The notes beneath the pieces were generated by a model. It was not told the DNA's origin. It searched no databases and saw only the letters and a list, made by a program, of their open reading frames with translations. From positions 1,791,875-1,855,874 of the forward strand of contig NZ_KB911579.1 in assembly GCF_000383575.1 (NCBI RefSeq): a DNA stretch of 64,000 nt, written 5' to 3'. This stretch comes from Salinispora oceanensis (lineage in GTDB: Bacteria; Actinomycetota; Actinomycetes; Mycobacteriales; Micromonosporaceae). The position numbers and the translations under genes were made by a program. This document shows positions 25,971 to 34,156 of the stretch, piece by piece (within the stretch, counting starts at the first letter, position 1; each line of letters opens with the position of its first letter).

Positions 25971-26488
25971 CCGACCACGGTGAGCTGTACCGACTACTGC
26001 CGCACCGGCACCCGGTCCTGCTGGTGGACAGGATCGTTGACGGCGAGACCATCGGTGCCGGGCCGGGTAGCTGGCTAAGCGCGATCAAGGCCGTCAGCGG
26101 CTCCGAGCCCTGCTACGCCGGCCTCGGACCAGATGCGCCGCGATCGGCGTTCGCCTACCCGACGGCCCTGCTGCTCGAGTCGTTCATCCAGAGCGCAGCG
26201 GCACTCTGGGCGCGCACCTCCGCCACGCTCGGGCGAACGCACGAGGGAACGCTCGTCCTCGGCGCTGCCCGACAGGTGGCCGTGCAAGGTACGGCGCATC
26301 CCGGTGACACAGTCCAGCACCGTCCTCGACTGGAACGGGTCAGCGCCGGCACCGCCTTCGCCACTGGTACCAGCGTACTTGCCGACCGGCCGGACCAGAC
26401 ACTGCTCACCATAGGCTCACTGGTTCTCGCGCTCCGGCCGCTCGCCCCGGCTAGAGCCCTACCCGGCCTGGCCAAGGTAAGCCAATGA
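25967..26488 (+). CDS. FabZ-like hot-dog protein, subunit B (catalytic His missing)
   Basis: 173 residues, GTG start at 25967 overlapping the previous stop. The N-terminus LYRLLPHRHPVLLVDRIVDGE is classic FabZ, and the central helix AFAYPTALLLESFIQSAAALWA keeps the Glu (E71). The expected His about 14 residues earlier is absent (GLGPDAPRS). It is likely a non-catalytic or half-site partner of subunit A, reminiscent of heterodimeric HadAB/HadBC dehydratases. Its stop overlaps the transporter start (ATGA). An independent activity cannot be excluded. Confidence 0.75.
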   Translation: MTDHGELYRLLPHRHPVLLVDRIVDGETIGAGPGSWLSAIKAVSGSEPCYAGLGPDAPRSAFAYPTALLLESFIQSAAALWARTSATLGRTHEGTLVLGAARQVAVQGTAHPGDTVQHRPRLERVSAGTAFATGTSVLADRPDQTLLTIGSLVLALRPLAPARALPGLAKVSQ

Positions 26489-28002
26489 CCGCCCTCGATA
26501 GTAAAACCGTCCGGCCGGAACAGGCTGCCTCGGTCTGGTCATTTTTTCGGGACCGTCGTTTCACGACGCTGTTCGTCACCGATCTGTGGGAACGGTTTAG
26601 CTTCTACGGCATGCAGGCGCTGCTGTTCCTGTATGCGGTGGCGCCCGAGGAGGCCGGCGGCCTCGGGCTGGACGCGGGCACCGGCGGAGCAGTGTTCGGG
26701 CTCTATATGTCGACCGTGTTCATCGCCAGCCTACCGGGCGGCTGGGTTGGTGACCGGCTGCTCGGACCTCGCCGGGCATTACTGGTCGGCGCGGTCAGCA
26801 TTGCGCTCGGGCACTATGTCCTGGCCATACCGGTCCGGTCCACCTTCTATCTCGGGCTACTGCTCGTAGCGATCGGAACCGGGCTGGTCAAGCCCAACCT
26901 GCCGGTGCTGTTCAGTGTGCTATGGCCCCGGGCGACCAGCTCGCAGCGTGAGGCGGCGTTCTCCGTCTTCTACATGAGCATCCAGGTCAGTGCCCTGATA
27001 GCCCCCCTGGTGACCGGCCTACTCGGCGAGAAGGTGAACTGGCATCTGGGATTCGGAGCCGCGGCAGTCGGAATGACGATCGGCGTATTGCGGCTGCTGA
27101 TCGGCCTCCGTGACTTCGGCGCCGACGGGCTCGCGCCAACCAGCCCGGCTACCGACCTGGAGCGCCGGCGTGTCCTCCGTCGGGCCGGCCTCGGGCTGGG
27201 AGCCGTCGCACTGCTCTTCGCAATCGACGTGGCAGTGGGCACATTCAGCGTAGAGCACGCGCTCGGCCTACTCGGTCTCGGCTCACTCGCCGCACCGGTG
27301 CTGTACTTCCGGTACCTGTTACGCCGCCCGGAGTTCGGTCCGGCGGAGCGGGCTCGGGTACTCGGCTACGTCTGGGTACTCATCCCCTCCGGGGTGTTCT
27401 GGATGCTCTTCAGCCAGCTCGGCTCCACGTTCAGCCTCTTCGCCAGGGAGGAGACCGACCGACGCGTCGCCGGTTGGGAAATCCCGGCAAGCTGGTTCCA
27501 ATCCCTACACCCGCTCTTCCTTCTGCTGGTCGCTCCGCTCTCCGCCTGGCTCTGGGTGCGGCTTGGTAACCGGACGCTCGCCCCGATCAAGCTAGCCGGG
27601 GGACTGCTGACCTCCGGGTTGGGATTCGTGGTGATGGCAGGTGCGGCCGCCGTAGCGGCCGCCGGCGTCCAGGTCTCGCCATGGTGGCTCGTGGCGGCCT
27701 TCTTCGCGCAGGCATGCGGGGAACTGACCTTCGGGCCGGTCGGACTCAGCGTGACCGCCGAGATCGCGCCACCGGGCTACGCGAGCCAGATGATGGGGCT
27801 GTACTTCCTCGGCGCCGCCTGCGGTGCCGGCCTTGGCGGGCAGTTGTCCCGCCTGATCGAGGTGGTGCCACAGCCCGCGTACTTCGGCGCCTTCGCCGTG
27901 GTCGGGCTACTCGGCGGTTTGCTGCTGGCCGCCCGTGGCGACCGGCTGTCCCGACAACTCGGCCTCGGGGAGCCCGTCCAGCCATCCGCTGTCGGCCCTT
28001 AA
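26485..28002 (+). CDS. POT/PTR-family (MFS) transporter
   Basis: 505 residues, about 12-14 membrane spans. The proton-coupled oligopeptide transporter signature is at the N-terminus (LFVTDLWERFSFYGMQALLFLY, the ExxERFxYY-like motif), followed by LPGGWVGDRLLGPRRALLVGA and GLVKPNLPVLFSVLWP. POT carriers normally import di/tripeptides with protons. In a polyketide cluster it may be recruited for product export or nitrogen-source uptake, which is inference. It is translationally coupled to the hot-dog gene (ATGA). Two TTA codons (26779, 27319) are present. Confidence 0.85.
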   Translation: MTALDSKTVRPEQAASVWSFFRDRRFTTLFVTDLWERFSFYGMQALLFLYAVAPEEAGGLGLDAGTGGAVFGLYMSTVFIASLPGGWVGDRLLGPRRALLVGAVSIALGHYVLAIPVRSTFYLGLLLVAIGTGLVKPNLPVLFSVLWPRATSSQREAAFSVFYMSIQVSALIAPLVTGLLGEKVNWHLGFGAAAVGMTIGVLRLLIGLRDFGADGLAPTSPATDLERRRVLRRAGLGLGAVALLFAIDVAVGTFSVEHALGLLGLGSLAAPVLYFRYLLRRPEFGPAERARVLGYVWVLIPSGVFWMLFSQLGSTFSLFAREETDRRVAGWEIPASWFQSLHPLFLLLVAPLSAWLWVRLGNRTLAPIKLAGGLLTSGLGFVVMAGAAAVAAAGVQVSPWWLVAAFFAQACGELTFGPVGLSVTAEIAPPGYASQMMGLYFLGAACGAGLGGQLSRLIEVVPQPAYFGAFAVVGLLGGLLLAARGDRLSRQLGLGEPVQPSAVGP

Positions 28003-28083
28003 GCCGTCATCGCCAGCATCTGTTCATTCCGTCCCGCCGTCGTAGCCGAGCCGGCGGCCAGTTCCGAGGAGGTATGGAGCCCC

Positions 28084-28425
28084 GTGGAGAGCCGCACGCT
28101 CATCGTCGCCCGTCTGAACCAGGCGGACCGCCAAGCCGTCGCCGACATCTTCGCCGAGTCTGACGCCACCGACCTGCCGCACCTGATCGGCGCACGCCGA
28201 CGCAGCTTGTTTTGGTTTCACGGGCTCTACTTTCACCTCGTCGAGTCCCGACAGGACATCAACTCGAGCCTGTACCAGGCCCGCAGCCATCCCCTATACG
28301 ACGACATTCACCACAAGCTCGCTAGGTACATGACGCCCTATGACCCGGACTGGAAAGAGCCGAAGGACTCGATGGCTGAGCTCTTTTACTCCTGGGAAGC
28401 CAACGACTCGATTGATCGGTCCTGA
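28084..28425 (+). CDS. Polyketide cyclase, TcmI / WhiE-ORFVII family
   Basis: 113 residues, GTG start at 28084 (a GAGGAGG lies 11 bp upstream). The sequence LIVARLNQADRQAVADIFAESDATDLPHLIGARRRSLFWFHGLYFHLVES is the PF04673 cyclase signature: a small ferredoxin-like dimer that closes later rings of aromatic polyketides (second/third ring in tetracenomycin). It is the first of a tight block in which cyclase, cupin, KS-alpha, KS-beta, ACP and aromatase follow one another, essentially a permuted whiE gene order. Confidence 0.92.
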   Translation: MESRTLIVARLNQADRQAVADIFAESDATDLPHLIGARRRSLFWFHGLYFHLVESRQDINSSLYQARSHPLYDDIHHKLARYMTPYDPDWKEPKDSMAELFYSWEANDSIDRS

Positions 28426-28437
28426 AGGGATCAGAAG

Positions 28438-28866
28438 ATGTCCACGACCACCGTTCCCCACAAGGTGACCTCCACGGACGTGGAGCCGAACCGACGTCGC
28501 GGCGGCGACCTGCGGGTGATGCTCAGCCCGAAAACCGTCGGTGCCACCTCTGGCTTCATGGGCTCCGGCCGTCTGGAGGGCGGCGAGTACGTTGCCGAGC
28601 ACTACCACCCACACTCTGAGGAGTTCCTCTACGTCACCAGCGGCACGATCAAGGTCCGGCTGGACGGCGTTCCGGTCGAACTCGGCCCCGACGAGGCAAT
28701 CATGATACCGATCGGCATGCGACACCGCATCGAGAACCCGGATGAACAGCCCGCCACCGTCGTGTTCCACCTCAGTCCACTCGCCCCCCGACCCAACCTC
28801 GGGCACGTCGACTGTGAGGAACTACCCGGCCCAGGGAGCCTGCCTGAGGTGGGGGGTACATCGTGA
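28438..28866 (+). CDS. Cupin-domain polyketide cyclase/oxygenase, TcmJ / WhiE-ORFII family
   Basis: 142-residue single-cupin protein. Cupin motif 1 is AEHYHPHSEEFLYVTSG (His ligands and Glu) and motif 2 is IMIPIGMRHRIENP (His), so a metal site is intact. TcmJ-like cupins cooperate with aromatase/cyclases in regiospecific folding of polyphenols. The stop overlaps the KS-alpha start (GTGA), giving translational coupling to the minimal PKS. Confidence 0.9.
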   Translation: MSTTTVPHKVTSTDVEPNRRRGGDLRVMLSPKTVGATSGFMGSGRLEGGEYVAEHYHPHSEEFLYVTSGTIKVRLDGVPVELGPDEAIMIPIGMRHRIENPDEQPATVVFHLSPLAPRPNLGHVDCEELPGPGSLPEVGGTS

Positions 28867-30158
28867 GCGAGCGCCGTGTCGTGATGACCGGCATGGGGGT
28901 GGTCGCCCCGGGCGATCCGGGTCGGGAGGCCTTCTGGGATCTGGTCTCGTCGGGCCGGACCGCCACGCGGACCATCTCGCTGTTCGATCCGGCCCCGTTC
29001 CGCAGCCGGATCGGCGCGGAGTGCGTCTTCGACCCGGAGCGGGCAGGCCTGTCTTACCAAGAAATCCGGCGGACCGACCGGGCGGGGCAATTCGCGCTGG
29101 CCGCCACCCGAGAGGCAGTCGCTGACGCCGGCATCGACCCGGGGGTAAGCCCGCACCGAATCGGCGTCAGTGTCGGCAACGGTGTCGGCAACGCGATCTC
29201 CATGGAGCAGGAGTACCGGGTGGTCTCGGACAACGGCCGCGCCTGGCTAGTGGACCACCGGTACGCGACGCCACACCTGTACTCGTACGTGATGTCCAGC
29301 TCGCTGGCGACTGAGGTTGCCTGGGCATCCGGCGCTGAGGGACCGGCTACGGTGATCAGCACTGGCTGCTGTGCCGGGATCGACGCCGTCGGTTACGGCT
29401 TCGACCTGATCCAGGAGGGCAGCGCCGATGTCGTCCTGGCCGGCGCCGCGGACGCACCGATCTACCCGATCACGGTCGCCTGCTTCGACACGCTGCGTGC
29501 CTCGTCCACCAGCAACGACGACCCGGAGCGCGCCTGCCGTCCGTTCGACCGACGACGGAACGGGCTGGTTCTCGGCGAGGGCTCGGCCGTGTTCGTGCTG
29601 GAGGAGTATGAGCATGCGGTGCAGCGGAACGCACGGATCTACTGCGAGGTGATCGCCTACGCGGCACGGGCCAACGGCTATCACATGACCGGCCTCAAGG
29701 AGGACGGGCGGGAGATGGGCGAGGCCATCATCGCGGCGATGGCCCAGGCCAAGTTGAACCCGGACGATCTCGACTACGTCAACGCCCACGGCTCCGGTAC
29801 CCGGCAGAACGACCGGCACGAGACGGCGGCGTACAAGCGCAGCCTCGGTGAGTACGCCTACCGGCTACCGATTAGTTCGATCAAATCTATGGTGGGGCAC
29901 TCACTGGGTGCCATCGGCTCGATCGAGATCGGGGCCAGCGCGCTGGCCATTGACCGCAACGTGGTGCCGCCGACGGCCAACTACACCGAGGCCGACCCGG
30001 AGTGCGACCTGGACTACGTGCCGCTGACCGCCCGTGAGCAGCCGGTGGACACGGTGCTGAGCGTGGGTAGCGGCTTCGGCGGTTTCCAATCGGCGATCGT
30101 GCTCGCCTCGATCCGAGACACGGCTCGGGGCGCGCACCGCAGGAGGGTAGCGGCATGA
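28863..30158 (+). CDS. Type II PKS ketosynthase alpha (KS-alpha)
   Basis: 431 residues, GTG start. Condenses malonyl units into the poly-beta-keto chain as a heterodimer with the next gene product. The nucleophile lies in PATVISTGCCAGIDAVG (C169, the same number as in actinorhodin KS-alpha). The catalytic His residues are in NAHGSGT and KSMVGHSLGAIG. The motif reads GCCAG rather than the common GCTSG. Overlaps with the cupin upstream and CLF downstream (ATGA) show stoichiometric expression. The sequence overall looks closest to WhiE-like or pentangular polyphenol synthases, which would imply a long (C24-C30) chain; the length cannot be read directly. Confidence 0.96.
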   Translation: MSERRVVMTGMGVVAPGDPGREAFWDLVSSGRTATRTISLFDPAPFRSRIGAECVFDPERAGLSYQEIRRTDRAGQFALAATREAVADAGIDPGVSPHRIGVSVGNGVGNAISMEQEYRVVSDNGRAWLVDHRYATPHLYSYVMSSSLATEVAWASGAEGPATVISTGCCAGIDAVGYGFDLIQEGSADVVLAGAADAPIYPITVACFDTLRASSTSNDDPERACRPFDRRRNGLVLGEGSAVFVLEEYEHAVQRNARIYCEVIAYAARANGYHMTGLKEDGREMGEAIIAAMAQAKLNPDDLDYVNAHGSGTRQNDRHETAAYKRSLGEYAYRLPISSIKSMVGHSLGAIGSIEIGASALAIDRNVVPPTANYTEADPECDLDYVPLTAREQPVDTVLSVGSGFGGFQSAIVLASIRDTARGAHRRRVAA

Positions 30159-31399
30159 GCGGCGACGTGACGAACCGCGGCCGGGTCCGCCCGGTCATTA
30201 CCGGGCTGGGGGCTATCGCCCCGACTGGCAACGACGTGGCGGCCCACTGGGCCAGCGCCCGGAACGGCAAGAGTGCCCTGGGAGTGATCTCCCGCTTCGA
30301 CAGCTCCGGCTATCCGGTCCGGGTCGCCGGGGAGGTTCGCGACTTCATCGCGGCCGACCATGTGCCCAGCCGGCTGCTGCGCGAGACCGACCCGATGACT
30401 CACTTCGCCCTCGTGGCGACCCGGCAGGCCCTCAACGACGCCGGAGTGAACCTTGCCGACTACTCCGACCTGGATCTCGCAGTGATCACTGCAAATTCGT
30501 CTGGTGGGGTGGAGTTCGGGCAGCAGGAACTGCAGAAGTTATACCAGGAGGGGCCGCATGCCGTCGGGGCATACATGTCGATCGCCTGGTTCTACGCGGC
30601 GACCACTGGCCAGCTCTCGATCCGGTATGGCATGCGCGGCCCCTGCGGGGTAATCGTTTCCGAGCAAGCCGGCGGGCTCGACGCGCTCGGCCAGGCCCGG
30701 CGAGTGCTCGCCCGTGGAACCCGGATGGTGCTCGCCGGGGGCACCGATGCGTCCTTGTCGCCGTACGGCCTGGTCTGTCAGCTCGCCAACGGCTTGCTCG
30801 CCGACGGTGACCAGCCGGACCGGGTGTACCTGCCCTTCGACAGCGGGGCGCACGGCTACGTCCCGGGAGAGGGCGGGGCAATGTTCACCGTTGAGGACCT
30901 GTCGATGGCTCGCGCTCGCGGGGTGCCGCGGATTCACGGGGAACTTGTTGGTTACGCCGCGACCGTCGATCCTCGGCCGGGCAGCGGTTCGGAGCCGGGG
31001 CTGCGCCGGGCGATTGAGGTGGCTCTGCGCGACGCTGGGGTCACTCCAGGGCAGGTGGATGTCGTCTTCGCCGACGGTGCGGGCGTACCGGCTCGCGACC
31101 GACAGGAGGCGGCGGCGATCAATGCGGTCTTCGGGTCGCGCGGGGTACCGGTGACGGTGCCGAAGACCATGACTGGTCGACTCTACGCCGGTGGCGCTCC
31201 GTTGGACGTAGTCACCGCACTGCTCGCCATCCGGGACGGGGAAATCCCGCCGACCGTGAATATCGCCGATCCGACGTACGCGGCGGAGCTGGACCTGGTA
31301 CGGGATCGACCGCGACCGGCCCCAGTACGGACCGTGCTGGTGCTAGCGCGTGGCTTCGGCGGATTCAACGCGGCCGTGGTGCTCACCGCGGTGGACTGA
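30155..31399 (+). CDS. Type II PKS chain length factor (KS-beta/CLF)
   Basis: 414 residues, ATG overlapping the KS-alpha stop. The Cys of the ketosynthase is replaced by Gln in GVIVSEQAGGLDALG (Q about 171), the defining CLF feature responsible for malonyl-ACP decarboxylation/priming and chain-length control. In the corresponding C-terminal region the His of KS-alpha is replaced (VPKTMTGRLYAGGAPLD). A TTA codon occurs at 30539. The stop codon forms part of a 12-bp hairpin that separates CLF from the ACP gene. Confidence 0.95.
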   Translation: MSGDVTNRGRVRPVITGLGAIAPTGNDVAAHWASARNGKSALGVISRFDSSGYPVRVAGEVRDFIAADHVPSRLLRETDPMTHFALVATRQALNDAGVNLADYSDLDLAVITANSSGGVEFGQQELQKLYQEGPHAVGAYMSIAWFYAATTGQLSIRYGMRGPCGVIVSEQAGGLDALGQARRVLARGTRMVLAGGTDASLSPYGLVCQLANGLLADGDQPDRVYLPFDSGAHGYVPGEGGAMFTVEDLSMARARGVPRIHGELVGYAATVDPRPGSGSEPGLRRAIEVALRDAGVTPGQVDVVFADGAGVPARDRQEAAAINAVFGSRGVPVTVPKTMTGRLYAGGAPLDVVTALLAIRDGEIPPTVNIADPTYAAELDLVRDRPRPAPVRTVLVLARGFGGFNAAVVLTAVD

Positions 31400-31425
31400 A
31401 CCACTCCGCGCTCCGCGGAGTGGTT
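31399..31425 (+). promoter_or_regulatory. Intra-operon stem-loop between CLF and ACP
   Basis: A perfect 12-bp inverted repeat (AACCACTCCGCG at 31399-31410, complement at 31414-31425) with a 3-nt loop starts at the last base of the CLF stop codon. It has no T-run and lies 32 bp ahead of the ACP start. It may stabilise the upstream mRNA, act as a leaky terminator, or mark a processing site that sets ACP dosage. Confidence 0.65.
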
Positions 31426-31456
31426 CGGCGCAGCCAAATCGACACGAGGAGGAAAC

Positions 31457-31714
31457 GTGAGCGAACTGACCATGGATAGCCTGAAGGCGATCATGCTTCG
31501 GTGCAGCGGAGTGGAGGAGGGTGTCGACCTAGGCGGCGACATCGCCGGCCAGGAGTTCCGTGACCTGGGGTACGACTCCCTGGCGGTACTGGAGATGACC
31601 AGCCAGATCCAGCGGGAGTACCAGTTGGAAATCCCGGACGAGGCGATCGAGGAACTGAACAGCCCCGGGGATGTCCTCCGCTACGTCAACGACCGCCTCA
31701 CCCCGGCGGCCTGA
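31457..31714 (+). CDS. Type II PKS acyl carrier protein
   Basis: 85 residues, GTG start preceded by GAGGAGG. The phosphopantetheine attachment Ser is S41 in EFRDLGYDSLAVLEM. Acidic helices II/III (EIPDEAIEELNSPGDVLRYVNDRL) are typical. It carries the growing polyketide. Immediately followed by the aromatase gene (1-bp gap). Confidence 0.96.
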   Translation: MSELTMDSLKAIMLRCSGVEEGVDLGGDIAGQEFRDLGYDSLAVLEMTSQIQREYQLEIPDEAIEELNSPGDVLRYVNDRLTPAA

Positions 31715-31715
31715 G

Positions 31716-32174
31716 ATGACCCGCACCGACAACGAGATCGTCATCGCGGCACCGATGGAGCTGGTCTGGTCGATGACCAACGATGTGGCGTCGTGGCCGC
31801 AGCTGTTCAGCGAGTACCAGTCCGCCGAGATCCTGGGGCGCGACGGTGACACGGTCCGTTTCCGGCTCACGCTGCACCCGGACGAAAGTGGCCAGGCGTG
31901 GAGCTGGGTGTCGGAACGAACACCGGATCCGCTCACCCGGACCGTGCGGGCACGACGAATCGAGACTGGTCCATTCGATTTCATGCGCCTCTTCTGGGAG
32001 TACCACGAGGTCGACGGCGGCATCCGGATGCGCTGGGTTCAAGAGTTCTCGGTCCGTACAGGGCTGCCGTTCGGCGACGAGGCGATGGCGGAACGGTTAA
32101 ACATCAACACGCGGCGGGAGATGAACCGGATCAAGGGCCTCGTCGAGCAGGCGGCAGCAGCCGGGGCGCGCTGA
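31716..32174 (+). CDS. Aromatase/cyclase (SRPBCC; WhiE-ORFVI / TcmN N-terminal type)
   Basis: 152 residues from the ATG at 31716, one base after the ACP stop; the longer frame would overlap ACP. START/SRPBCC-fold polyketide cyclase with the opening DNEIVIAAPMELVWSMTNDVASWPQLFSEYQSAEIL and conserved RTGLPFGDEAMAERLNINTRREMNRIK at the end. It is a mono-domain enzyme of the type that performs first-ring (C7-C12 or C9-C14) cyclisation/aromatisation. It completes the minimal PKS plus cyclase core. Confidence 0.93.
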   Translation: MTRTDNEIVIAAPMELVWSMTNDVASWPQLFSEYQSAEILGRDGDTVRFRLTLHPDESGQAWSWVSERTPDPLTRTVRARRIETGPFDFMRLFWEYHEVDGGIRMRWVQEFSVRTGLPFGDEAMAERLNINTRREMNRIKGLVEQAAAAGAR

Positions 32175-32223
32175 CGATGCTGGCGTTCCGCGGCCGATGC
32201 GAACCCGGCGGAGAGGAGAGGGT

Positions 32224-32529
32224 ATGTCACTGCGGGTGTTGTTACAGATCGACATCCGGCCTGGATGGGAAGAGGATTTCGAACGGCTGTGGTACGGCCA
32301 CGCCCGGTATGTGAACCGATTGGGGGACAACCACGGGCAGTCGCTGCTGCGACGAACCGACGGGGCCGGTGGCTACGTCGTGCTCACCGACTGGACCAAC
32401 GAGCCGGCGTTTCGTGCGTTCGAGCAGAGCCCCGAGCAGCAGAGTTACCTGAAGAAGCTGTGGCCTATGCGGCAGGGCGGCAGCATGTCCCTACTGACGG
32501 TGGTGACCGAACTGGCCGGCACTGCCTGA
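32224..32529 (+). CDS. Antibiotic biosynthesis monooxygenase (ABM) family protein, copy 1
   Basis: 101 residues, start ATG after GGAGAGGGT. Ferredoxin-like ABM fold: VLLQIDIRPGWEEDFERLWYGHARYV, then YVVLTDWTNEPAFRAFEQSPEQQSYLKKLWPM. Cofactor-free monooxygenases of this type (TcmH, ActVA-Orf6) oxidise anthrone-like rings to quinones. It contains a TTA codon (32242). Last gene of the rightward core operon before the insertion element. One of three ABM paralogs in the region. Confidence 0.88.
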   Translation: MSLRVLLQIDIRPGWEEDFERLWYGHARYVNRLGDNHGQSLLRRTDGAGGYVVLTDWTNEPAFRAFEQSPEQQSYLKKLWPMRQGGSMSLLTVVTELAGTA

Positions 32530-32622
32530 CAGCCCGGTGGGGCCGGTGCTGGACTCACGCGGTTCGGCGCCGGTCACACACTGGCGGGCTGGCTGGGCGG
32601 AACCAGCGCAACGCGGTCCCGG

Positions 32623-33984
32623 GTTCGACAGTTGGTGGGCAAGCGGTGGTGGCGGATTGCCGGTTGATCTGCGTGATGGGCATGAGGAGGCTTCGGGGCC
32701 GTTTACCCACGGCTCCGAAGCACGTTTTCCCAGTTCAGCGGCTATTCGGCGGTTTTGATACCGCTCATCTTGGCGGGAGCGGGACACCGCAGTCGGTGAA
32801 GAGTTTGGCCTGGGTGTCGGTGAGCCGGGTGGTCTGCTGGAGGCTGCCGGCCGGGCCGGAGAGCGTGACCTGGTGGATCCGGCCGAGCTCGGCGGCGATC
32901 TTGGGCCAGGTCTGCTCGGTGCGGCGCTCAGCGACCCGGCTCAGGAGCAGGGCGAGCCAGCACAGCAGCACGTGAGCGCGTATCCGCTCGTTGAGGCGGT
33001 GGTAGACCGGCCGCAGGTCGAGGGTGGATTTCATCGCGCGGAAGGCGCGTTCGGCTTCGAGTAGGTTCTTGTAGCCGAGCGCGACGTCCTCGGCGGACAG
33101 GTCGGGGTCGCTGGTCGCGAGGAGGTACTTGCCGTCCAGGCGGGCCTCGGCGGCGACCTTGGCGGCGTCGATGGACAGCCGCCCGGCGGTGGGGTGCTGC
33201 TTGAGCCAGCGGCCGAGGGCAGGATGGTCGCGAAGAGCGCACTCGGCCTTGTGGTGCGGGGCGTCTGAAGGGGCGGCGGGGCGCTTACCGGTCTTGGCCG
33301 CCTTGGCCTTCGCCTTGGTCGCGTCGGTTTGGCGGGCGGTCTTGATGCGCGTCAACTCCTCGCGGATCGCGGCGAGTTGGTCTTCGCGTCGGGCGGCATC
33401 ACGTTCGGCCTCGGCGGGATTGTGGCAGATGATGAAGCGCCTGCCCTCGTCGCCGTCGAGGCGGACCTCCTTGACGCGCAGGTTGTCACGCACTTCCTGG
33501 TAGCGGCCCTGGCGGGCCAGGGCCTGGTCGGCGCGGTGGGAGTCTCCACAGCCCGTCGAGCAGCCAGCTCGCCCGAGCGGCCGGGAGGACTCCACCGTCA
33601 GCGGCCCGGTCTCATCGGCGCCCAGCGGCGGGGCGACTTCGTCCTCCTCGCCGAGGTAGCGGTTGATGGAGGCGACCAGGCGGCGCACCCGTCGACGTCC
33701 AGACGGTCCTCGCGGCCGAAGTTGACCAGCACCTCGGCCTGCGTGGTGCCGCCGACCCGCCGGAGGTGGGCGAGTTGGAGGTAGCGCACCACCGACCCGT
33801 CCTTGTTCCGCCGCTGGTACTTCCGCAAGTACATGCCCGCATCATCAGGCAACAAGCCTGATCCGGACAATACCCACCGCGAATCCGTTTGCCCACGCCT
33901 CTGGACAGTCTCAACCGGACGCCAGCCCTCTCACCTGCACAGATTCGCCGCCGCTCCGCCCCGCATGCCCACCAACTGTCGAAC
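32623..33984. mobile_element. Decayed IS1634-type (IS4-superfamily) element bounded by 19-bp inverted repeats
   Basis: The 19-mer GTTCGACAGTTGGTGGGCA at 32623-32641 recurs as an exact inverted copy at 33966-33984, with partial similarity continuing for some bases inward. Between them lies the broken transposase. The span (about 1.36 kb) is shorter than complete elements, consistent with an internal deletion. Whether the 19-mers are the true termini is unproven. Confidence 0.65.
32765..33870 (-). pseudogene. IS1634-family transposase, frameshifted and internally deleted
   Basis: The N-terminal part (33870 leftwards) reads MYLRKYQRRNKDGSVVRYLQ through NFGREDRLDVDG. The frame then shifts near 33690 to RRLVASINRYLGEEDEVAP. 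A block that normally holds the first catalytic Asp is missing around 33540-33600, where PLGRAGCSTGC is unlike the family. The rest (GRYQEVRDNLRVKEVRLDGDEGRRFIICHNPAEAERDAARRE through YKNLLEAERAFRAMKSTLDLRPVYHRLNERIRAHVLLCWLALLL) matches IS1634 transposases, including the YREKL-like region. It cannot make an active enzyme. It separates the PKS core from the tailoring genes. Confidence 0.88.
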
Positions 33985-34156
33985 TCGGGGCGGCCAGCAG
34001 GCCACATGGCCCACGCGCCAGAGCCGCGGCACCCCCCCTGGATGACGCGAGAGACGCTCCTAAAGGGCGTTCCAGAACGGGACCCGACGCCCGGCGCGGC
34101 AATGCGTCGGACGTCGTTCGGGAGCATCTGGCAGCGGTCCGTTAGACGGCTGGCGG

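Noticed and set aside
32623..32645. tRNA-like T-arm (GGGTTCGA) inside the 19-bp repeat, considered as a tRNA or att fragment
   Set aside because: No acceptor or anticodon stem can be folded around it, and its exact inverted partner flanks a transposase.
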